Shown one piece after another: positions 7,395 to 11,374 of a stretch of DNA of 11,374 nt. Position 1 is the stretch's first letter; every line of letters begins with the position of its first letter. The notes under the pieces were generated by a model that saw nothing but the letters and a program-made list of their open reading frames with translations, was not told where the DNA came from and ran no database searches. The translations under genes were made by a program, and so were the position numbers. The stretch covers positions 1 to 11,374 of the forward strand of contig CAUQSG010000054.1 in NCBI GenBank assembly GCA_963520725.1. The letters are read 5' to 3'. Source of the DNA: JABCPE02 sp963520725. Lineage in GTDB: Bacteria > Bacteroidota > Bacteroidia > Flavobacteriales > Weeksellaceae.

Positions 7395-8210
7395 TTAAAA
7401 AAATTTATTATACCATTTTTTTCTTTTTAATTTCCAATTGGATTGTTTGACAATTCCTAAATAATTTTCCTTGATGCTATCTTCTGTGTGTCCTTGCTTC
7501 ATAAAATCTGTGTATTGTTTTTCATAATGAAAAACCTTAAATAAAGGCTCTATAGGATAGATTGGAATAGTTTTATCTTTTAATAGCCATTCTCCATACC
7601 AAGAGAACTCACTTGGGCATTGGTGAATAATTGAAGAGAAGTCCATTTTATTTGGTGCTAAATAGTTATCTTCAAAAGATTTCCATACTTTATTAGACCA
7701 TATTACAGGAGAAGGCCCAAAATCATAAAAAACTCCTTTTCTTTGGAATTTGTCCATAATGAAAGAACGGTCTTTTTCAAACTCATTCTTAGGATTATAT
7801 CCTATAGAACCATTATTGATACTACTCCAAGAAAATAAATCTTTCTGTTGATGCATTACTGTATAGGGCGTTTCAGAGTCAAACATAAAATCTTTTACTC
7901 CAAAATTTCTTATAAAATAAGAATCTGAATCTATACAAACATAATTTTCACAAAAATCCAGTTTGTGTAATTGAGATTTAATTATTTGTTGATATCTCCA
8001 AGGGTCTTTTTCTTTACAATCTACAATTTGACTATCTTTTATAAGATTTTCATTAGGAAATTTAGTTCTGAAAAAATCGAAATCTACATCATTTACAGAA
8101 ATTAATAAGGGTATTTTATCAACATTATATCTGTGTATAGAATCTATTAACAAAGTAACTCTGTCATAGTCTTTTTTATATGTTTTTATGAATAAAACTA
8201 TCTTTTCCAT
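7395..8210 (-). CDS. DUF6492 family protein, probable GT-A-type glycosyltransferase
   Basis: A 271-residue soluble protein with no signal peptide. I place it in DUF6492 from recalled family pattern: an opening FIKTYKKDYDRVTLLIDSIHRYN (residues 7-29), PWRYQQIIKSQLHKL at 70-84, CENYVCIDSDSYFI at 87-100, EFSWYGEWLL at 201-210, and a closing QSNW near 256. IDSDSYF carries a DXD motif (D94, D96), the usual metal and nucleotide-sugar site of GT-A glycosyltransferases. Together with its place between three other transferases, this supports a transferase role; activity, donor and acceptor are not established for the family as far as I know. The gene starts 2 bp after the GT2 gene. It is strongly AT-rich. 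An aromatic, basic C-terminus (KRKKWYNKFF) may touch the membrane. Confidence 0.72.
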   Translation of the reverse strand: MEKIVLFIKTYKKDYDRVTLLIDSIHRYNVDKIPLLISVNDVDFDFFRTKFPNENLIKDSQIVDCKEKDPWRYQQIIKSQLHKLDFCENYVCIDSDSYFIRNFGVKDFMFDSETPYTVMHQQKDLFSWSSINNGSIGYNPKNEFEKDRSFIMDKFQRKGVFYDFGPSPVIWSNKVWKSFEDNYLAPNKMDFSSIIHQCPSEFSWYGEWLLKDKTIPIYPIEPLFKVFHYEKQYTDFMKQGHTEDSIKENYLGIVKQSNWKLKRKKWYNKFF

Positions 8211-8212
8211 AA

Positions 8213-9133
8213 TTATGAAGAAAATTTGATTTTTGTTGTTAATCCCTTATATACAGCTTTAAGCATCAATATAAAGAAGTTTAGTCGTTTAGAAAATGAA
8301 GGAGAATTATTATATTTCTTACAAAAAATTCCTTTAAAAGATTGTGTTAATGTTTTCTTTATCATAACATGATAATCAATATGATACATTCTAAAAAACA
8401 AAATTCTATTTCGAGATATATAATATTGATAAAAATCACCTTTATCACTCATCTGGTGATATGCTTTACAACTTGTAAGTACTCCTAATTTTAAATCTTT
8501 ATGCTTTTTTAATCTATAGCACCATTCTGCCTCTTCATAATACATAAAAAAATCTTCTCTCATCCATCCAATGATATCTAGAGTACTTTTCTTAAACATC
8601 ATTACGCTACCTGTTACATAATCTATATTTGTATTCAGTGATTCTAAATTTCCCTTTTCTACCTGATTATAATTTATGTGATGATCCCACAATCTATTAG
8701 GGGTCAATATCCCTCCATCAGAATAAATCAAATTCCTTTTAAATTTATCACAAATACGAGGACCTATAATCTGTAATTCAGGTTTGGAATGCAAAGTGTT
8801 ATATAATTTCTCTATAGTATCCTTACTAATTTCAATATCAGGATTCAAAATTAGAAAAGTCGTTCTACCATCTTCTATTGCTTTCTTTATTCCGATGTTG
8901 TTCCCTTGTGCATATCCTCCATTTATAAGGTTTGCAATAAATTTTACTTCATTTTTCAGGCAATATTCCTCAATTTCCTTTCCATCATTAGAAGCATTGT
9001 CTATCAGATAAAAACATACATCAGGAATTCCCTCTTCTCTCAGAGATGAAACCTGCCTAAAAACTTCTTTCGCTGAATTATAGTTTAAGGATATGATTGC
9101 TAAATCATCCCAAATAGTTATAGAATTGTTCAT
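8213..9133 (-). CDS. GT2-family glycosyltransferase, rhamnosyltransferase-like
   Basis: A 306-residue inverting GT-A transferase. Visible motifs in order: LAIISLNYNSAKEV at 11-24; LIDNASNDG at 43-51; NGGYAQGNNIG at 71-81; the DXD-equivalent LNPDIEI at 96-102; VTGSVMMF at 173-180; and DFFMYYEEAEWCYR at 194-207 with the catalytic-base acidic cluster. YYISRNRILF near 237-246 is typical of the WbbL-like rhamnosyltransferase branch. A C-terminal hydrophobic and basic segment (about 283-300) may anchor it at the inner membrane. It probably extends an O-antigen, capsule or protein-linked glycan; the donor is not certain. Hand count of bases 8221-8400 gives about 22% GC, far below the cupin gene next door, pointing to horizontal acquisition. 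It lies 29 bp after the cupin gene and 2 bp before the DUF6492 gene. Confidence 0.9.
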   Translation of the reverse strand: MNNSITIWDDLAIISLNYNSAKEVFRQVSSLREEGIPDVCFYLIDNASNDGKEIEEYCLKNEVKFIANLINGGYAQGNNIGIKKAIEDGRTTFLILNPDIEISKDTIEKLYNTLHSKPELQIIGPRICDKFKRNLIYSDGGILTPNRLWDHHINYNQVEKGNLESLNTNIDYVTGSVMMFKKSTLDIIGWMREDFFMYYEEAEWCYRLKKHKDLKLGVLTSCKAYHQMSDKGDFYQYYISRNRILFFRMYHIDYHVMIKKTLTQSFKGIFCKKYNNSPSFSKRLNFFILMLKAVYKGLTTKIKFSS

Positions 9134-9162
9134 ATCCTTAAATTATCTTTAGTTAAGACTTG

Positions 9163-9513
9163 TTATTTCCCTTCTCTAGCATAATCATCCTCTATTCTTA
9201 CAATATCATCCTCCCCAAAATAAGTTCCTGTCTGAACTTCTATGAAAACCAAAAGTTCTGAACTTCTGTTTTCTATCCTGTGTTTTGCTCCTAGTGGGAT
9301 GAAGATACTTTCTCCGTATTTTACTACATGTTCCACTCCGTCTAGTACAACCACAGCCTCACCCTGAACCACTGTCCAAAACTCCTGTCTGTGATGATGG
9401 TACTGATAAGACAAACGATGTCCTGCATTCACTTCTATTCTTTTCAGTTTGTAGTTTTCCTCATCTTCAAGGACATAATATTTTCCCCAAGGTCTTTCTC
9501 CAACTTCTAGCAT
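9163..9513 (-). CDS. Stand-alone type II phosphomannose isomerase cupin (mannose-6-phosphate isomerase-like)
   Basis: A 116-residue single-domain cupin equal to the C-terminal domain of bifunctional ManC/AlgA-type proteins. Marks: RPWGKYYVL at 7-15; YKLKRIEVNAGHRLSYQYHHHRQEFW at 21-46 with metal ligands among H39, H41 and E44; IPLGAKHRIEN at 72-82 with H78; and the signature GEDDIVRIEDDYAR at 100-113. Full-length relatives interconvert fructose-6-phosphate and mannose-6-phosphate and also make GDP-mannose; here the guanylyltransferase half is absent, so the isomerase function is inferred only. It is the first gene of the probable glycan operon and may supply a mannose-derived donor. About 42% GC by hand count over 9241-9420, well above the transferases downstream. 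It has its own -7 box. Confidence 0.88.
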   Translation of the reverse strand: MLEVGERPWGKYYVLEDEENYKLKRIEVNAGHRLSYQYHHHRQEFWTVVQGEAVVVLDGVEHVVKYGESIFIPLGAKHRIENRSSELLVFIEVQTGTYFGEDDIVRIEDDYAREGK

Positions 9514-9550
9514 ATTTCTAAATTTTATTATTAGTATAATTATTTTTTGC

Positions 9551-9558
9551 CAAATTTA
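9551..9558 (-). promoter_or_regulatory. -7 promoter box for the cupin-glycosyltransferase operon
   Basis: TAAATTTG on the - strand matches TAnnTTTG and lies 37 bases before the cupin ATG in a very AT-rich spacer. A TTG (+ 9585-9587) is 26 bases upstream, longer than ideal, so the -33 element is uncertain. The presence of a promoter here fits the low gap sizes in the five genes downstream. Confidence 0.5.
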
Positions 9559-9570
9559 ATAAAATTTCTT

Positions 9571-9699
9571 CTAAAAAGGTATACCAATTTTTCTACCTTT
9601 ATAAATTCCTTTTTCTATTTGCCAACAGACCATGTAAGCGCCAGCGGCTTCACTATTAGTAGCTGCCATGCTCTTTATCATAATAAATCCAATTGCCAT
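9571..9699 (-). pseudogene. Out-of-frame 3' continuation of the SH3-domain gene (likely frameshift)
   Basis: Just past the TAA that ends the SH3 protein, the frame one base over (+1) is open from ATG 9697-9699 down to TAG at 9571-9573. From the ATG at 9667-9669 onward it encodes 32 residues that look like real protein (AAGAYMVCWQIEKGIYKGR, then KIGIPF). The + strand sequence 9601-9660 is about 38% GC, while the DNA right after the TAG (9514-9570) is extremely AT-rich, so coding-like composition stops exactly at this second stop codon. The simplest reading is a single-base change in the ancestral gene between 9656 and 9702; a sequencing error or an independent 42-codon gene is also possible. 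I do not recognise the C-terminal family. Confidence 0.5.
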
Positions 9700-9895
9700 C
9701 TTCTAATTTATTGTAATTAAAAGCAAAAATAAGCGTATTATTATCAAGTTTTTTTATCACTTTGCTGTGTATATTTGCCTCTTTTCGCACATTTACATAG
9801 CCGTCTTTGTCATTGATTACGGCAAAGAAATAGTTTTCATTTACTTGAGCAAAAGTGTAGCTGTTTATCAGTAAAAATAAAAGCAATAATTTCAT
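9656..9895 (-). CDS. Secreted SH3b-domain protein, probably truncated by frameshift
   Basis: A 79-residue protein with a clear signal peptide (MKLLLLFLLINSYTFA, cleavage probably after A16, before QVNENYF). Residues 28-72 resemble a bacterial SH3 (SH3b) domain: DKDGYVNVRKEANIHSKVIKKLDNNTLIF is the standard opening with the NVR motif, then GNWIYYD as the W-containing strand. The domain ends abruptly at HGSY, before the usual final strand, and coding-like sequence continues in another frame to 9571. The native product was probably about 110 residues. Such small exported SH3 proteins are common in flavobacteria and often have unknown roles; the domain may bind peptidoglycan or a partner protein. 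The start lies 6 bp after the SUKH gene's stop, so the two are cotranscribed. Confidence 0.72.
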   Translation of the reverse strand: MKLLLLFLLINSYTFAQVNENYFFAVINDKDGYVNVRKEANIHSKVIKKLDNNTLIFAFNYNKLEDGNWIYYDKEHGSY

Positions 9896-9901
9896 AAAAG
9901 C

Positions 9902-10591
9902 TTAAATATCAAGTTCTTTTTCATTTATATTTAGCAATTTATACCACGCAAGTGCATTTTCTGAGGTAGGGTCTATGCCTTTGCCTTTGGTATAAAAAGG
10001 CTCCCATTGCCAATCTTCTCCTCCAGTACACCCCACAGCAGCGTAGTTCATCAGGAATTCCTTAAAGTTATTGGCTATATAAAGCCCGTGGTTTTCACTA
10101 CCATCGTGGCTGAGATACACAACCTTTCCATAGTTCTCTGGTTCTAACTCAATAGCAATATAATCACCGTTGCCTACTTGCTGAAAGGACATTTTATTAT
10201 GCCAAACACGGTCGTATTTATTATTGTAATCGGGATATACATCTTCTACCCAGCTCTTGCGACTTTCTTCATAGCCCAAAAGCAAATCCAGCCCGAAAAG
10301 CAACTCTCCACAAAATATTTCAGCTAATTTCTCAGGAAGAAAATCCTCGTCTTCATCTGTAATGTCATTGATATCCCACCAAAACTCCAAATGGGCGGTA
10401 TTTTCCAAAAGCACTTCTCGGAAATGTGGAGGCAGTGTATAGCCTAATTTCGCTTCTACGACTTTGATTTCGTCTTCTGTGGCGGGTTTTTCTATCGCAA
10501 GAGGTTCTGTAGCCCCACCAAGGTCTTCTATCTTTTCTAAAAATAGATCTAAATGCTTTTTAAAAAGTTCAAAATTGAAAGTAGTTGTCAT
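9902..10591 (-). CDS. SMI1/KNR4 (SUKH) family protein, putative immunity protein
   Basis: A 229-residue acidic cytoplasmic protein. SUKH-1 marks: ATEDEIKVVEAKLGYTLPPHFREVLL at 37-62; LEFWWDI at 68-74; FQQVGNGDYIAIEL at 136-149; KVVYLSHDGSENHG at 156-169; NNFKEFL at 174-180; and AVGCTGGEDWQWEPF at 185-199. SUKH proteins are a broad superfamily in which many bacterial members neutralise polymorphic or contact-dependent toxins (nucleases, deaminases and others) by direct binding. Here the neighbours are a helical protein 26 bp upstream and a secreted SH3 protein 6 bp downstream, an arrangement typical of immunity arrays. The cognate toxin is not in the window, so the function is inferred from family and context. 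No damage is seen. Confidence 0.88.
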   Translation of the reverse strand: MTTTFNFELFKKHLDLFLEKIEDLGGATEPLAIEKPATEDEIKVVEAKLGYTLPPHFREVLLENTAHLEFWWDINDITDEDEDFLPEKLAEIFCGELLFGLDLLLGYEESRKSWVEDVYPDYNNKYDRVWHNKMSFQQVGNGDYIAIELEPENYGKVVYLSHDGSENHGLYIANNFKEFLMNYAAVGCTGGEDWQWEPFYTKGKGIDPTSENALAWYKLLNINEKELDI

Positions 10592-10617
10592 AATGATACT
10601 TATTTTATAAAATTTAT

Positions 10618-11196
10618 TTAGTTTGAGGGATATGTTTTAGGATTTTTAATGGCTTCTATTAGTAAAACAGCCTTTTCTGCTACTGCTTTATCCTCAGAGG
10701 CAGCGAGGTTTTCTAAAAAAGAAATATTAGCTTCAAATAATTCCAAAACAGCCGTATGGTAATAATATCTATCTAGTGATTTTACAATTTTCAAGAATTC
10801 ATCATCCATTACACCATCAAAATCAGGGTCAAATAGCTTTTCCTTGAATGCTTCATATTTAGCGGTTTTTCCTTTGGTAGCTTTGAATTCCTTAGCCTGT
10901 GGAGACTGAGAACTGTAATTAGCAGCTTCAAAAAGTGTATGCATGTCGTTCATTAACAGAGTTTTATCAGCTTTGTTTTCTGCTAATAAAGCAAAATAAA
11001 GTTTAAGTCCCCAAGGAGAAAGTTTTACGAGCCAAGCCTGTGATTCCAAGCTATTGATGAGGTTGTAATAATCCTTTTCAGTAGCCGTTCCATCAAGGAT
11101 TTTTAGGACACTTTGCTTCACTATATTGGCATTGGTTTCATAAGGCGTACCGAATCTTCGCCAAGGAAAATTCTCAATAAACAGCTGTAAATTCAT
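10618..11196 (-). CDS. Helical hypothetical protein, possible HEAT-like immunity protein
   Basis: A 192-residue, predicted all-helical soluble protein that I do not assign to a named family. The opening PWRRFGTPYETNANIVKQSVLKILDG (11-36) followed by YYNLINSLESQAWLVKLSPWGLKLYFALL (43-71) resembles the pattern of HEAT-like immunity proteins, where a 'TPYG..' start and 'hQG.ly.A.P.a...L..L' helix are common. Residues 130-185 give at least two more amphipathic helices (DEFLKIVKSLDRYYYHTAVLELF, then AVAEKAVLLIEAIKN). The central segment (95-128) is charged and probably a loop. It is 26 bp upstream of the SUKH gene and 26 bp downstream of the partial gene at 11223, so all belong to one transcription unit. 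The link to immunity is inference from pattern and context; there is no catalytic motif. Confidence 0.7.
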   Translation of the reverse strand: MNLQLFIENFPWRRFGTPYETNANIVKQSVLKILDGTATEKDYYNLINSLESQAWLVKLSPWGLKLYFALLAENKADKTLLMNDMHTLFEAANYSSQSPQAKEFKATKGKTAKYEAFKEKLFDPDFDGVMDDEFLKIVKSLDRYYYHTAVLELFEANISFLENLAASEDKAVAEKAVLLIEAIKNPKTYPSN

Positions 11197-11222
11197 TTTT
11201 TAAAATTATTAACTATTAAAAA

Positions 11223-11374
11223 CTAATAATATTTTACAAATTTCTTATCCTGCAAGGCGGTGAGTTGTTCAGCTATAAGGGTATCCATATAGTTTTGGAG
11301 TTCTTCTCTGCTGTTATAGGTAGGTTTTGAGAGCCAATTGGGAAAGTCGAGGGTTTTATAATCTACTTCTTCAT
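11223..11374 (-). CDS. C-terminal end of an unrecognised gene (5' end outside window)
   Basis: The frame ending at the TAG at 11223-11225 is open to the window edge and gives about 49 residues: EEVDYKTLDFPNWLSKP, TYNSREELQNYMDTLIAEQ, and the end LTALQDKKFVKYY. The DNA here has coding-like composition while the next 26 bp is almost pure AT, which supports a real gene end. No motif is recognisable. It precedes the helical protein by 26 bp on the same strand, so it may be another member of the small-gene array, or the tail of a toxin. Too little is visible to decide. Confidence 0.6.
   Translation of the reverse strand, partial: EEVDYKTLDFPNWLSKPTYNSREELQNYMDTLIAEQLTALQDKKFVKYY

Noticed and set aside
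5192..9011. Plus-strand frames opposite the glycosyltransferases (5192-5473, 6688-6882, 7025-7294, 8784-9011)
   Set aside because: Each is antisense to a well-supported transferase gene, and their Phe/Ile/Ser-rich translations reflect AT-rich complement rather than membrane proteins.
11204..11230. AT-only inverted repeat between the partial gene and the helical protein gene
   Set aside because: The 7-bp ATTATTA/TAATAAT stem has no GC pairs and no T-run after it; it is expected by chance in such AT-rich DNA and unlikely to terminate transcription.
1..11374. tRNA, rRNA, CRISPR array, insertion sequence, riboswitch or attachment site
   Set aside because: No direct-repeat array, transposase-like protein, cloverleaf or conserved RNA core was seen by eye; Infernal or tRNAscan could settle this.

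Overview
The window looks like the chromosome of a low-GC Bacteroidota, most likely a flavobacterium of the Weeksellaceae type (Chryseobacterium, Elizabethkingia or Riemerella relatives). The evidence is AT-rich DNA, no Shine-Dalgarno sequences before the starts, several TAnnTTTG -7 promoter boxes, a cysteine-free ribosomal protein L32, and housekeeping proteins of Bacteroidota character. The genus is a guess from memory, not shown by the sequence.

Left part (1-3669, + strand) is core metabolism. The tail of pheT (phenylalanyl-tRNA synthetase beta) is followed 11 bp later by a small META/HslJ-domain exported protein. Then come a YceD/DUF177 protein and rpmF (L32), with a promoter in front and an intrinsic terminator behind. 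Next are accB and accC, the biotin carrier and biotin carboxylase of acetyl-CoA carboxylase, which together load CO2 onto biotin for fatty acid synthesis. A strong hairpin with T-runs on both sides ends this block and also ends the gene facing it.

Middle part (3721-9513, - strand) holds an APC-family amino acid permease with its own promoter box. Upstream of it in transcription order is a five-gene run: a stand-alone type II phosphomannose isomerase cupin, a GT2 glycosyltransferase, a DUF6492 GT-A-like protein, and two GT-B (GT4-like) glycosyltransferases. Gaps are 29, 2 and 14 bp and then a 4-bp ATGA overlap, so this is probably one operon building a surface glycan. Hand-counted stretches of the GT2 gene are only about 22% GC, against about 42% for the cupin gene and 37% for accC, which suggests the transferases were acquired as an exchangeable cassette. 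No flippase, polymerase or initiating transferase is in view.

Right part (9571-11374, - strand) is a tight row of small accessory genes. It holds a C-terminal fragment of an unrecognised gene, a 192-aa helical protein resembling HEAT-like immunity proteins, a SUKH (SMI1/KNR4) protein, and a secreted SH3b protein whose 3' end appears frameshifted. The row looks like part of an immunity array facing polymorphic toxins, but no toxin is inside the window. No tRNA, rRNA, CRISPR array, insertion sequence or attachment site was seen, and no gene-free stretch exceeds 300 bp.
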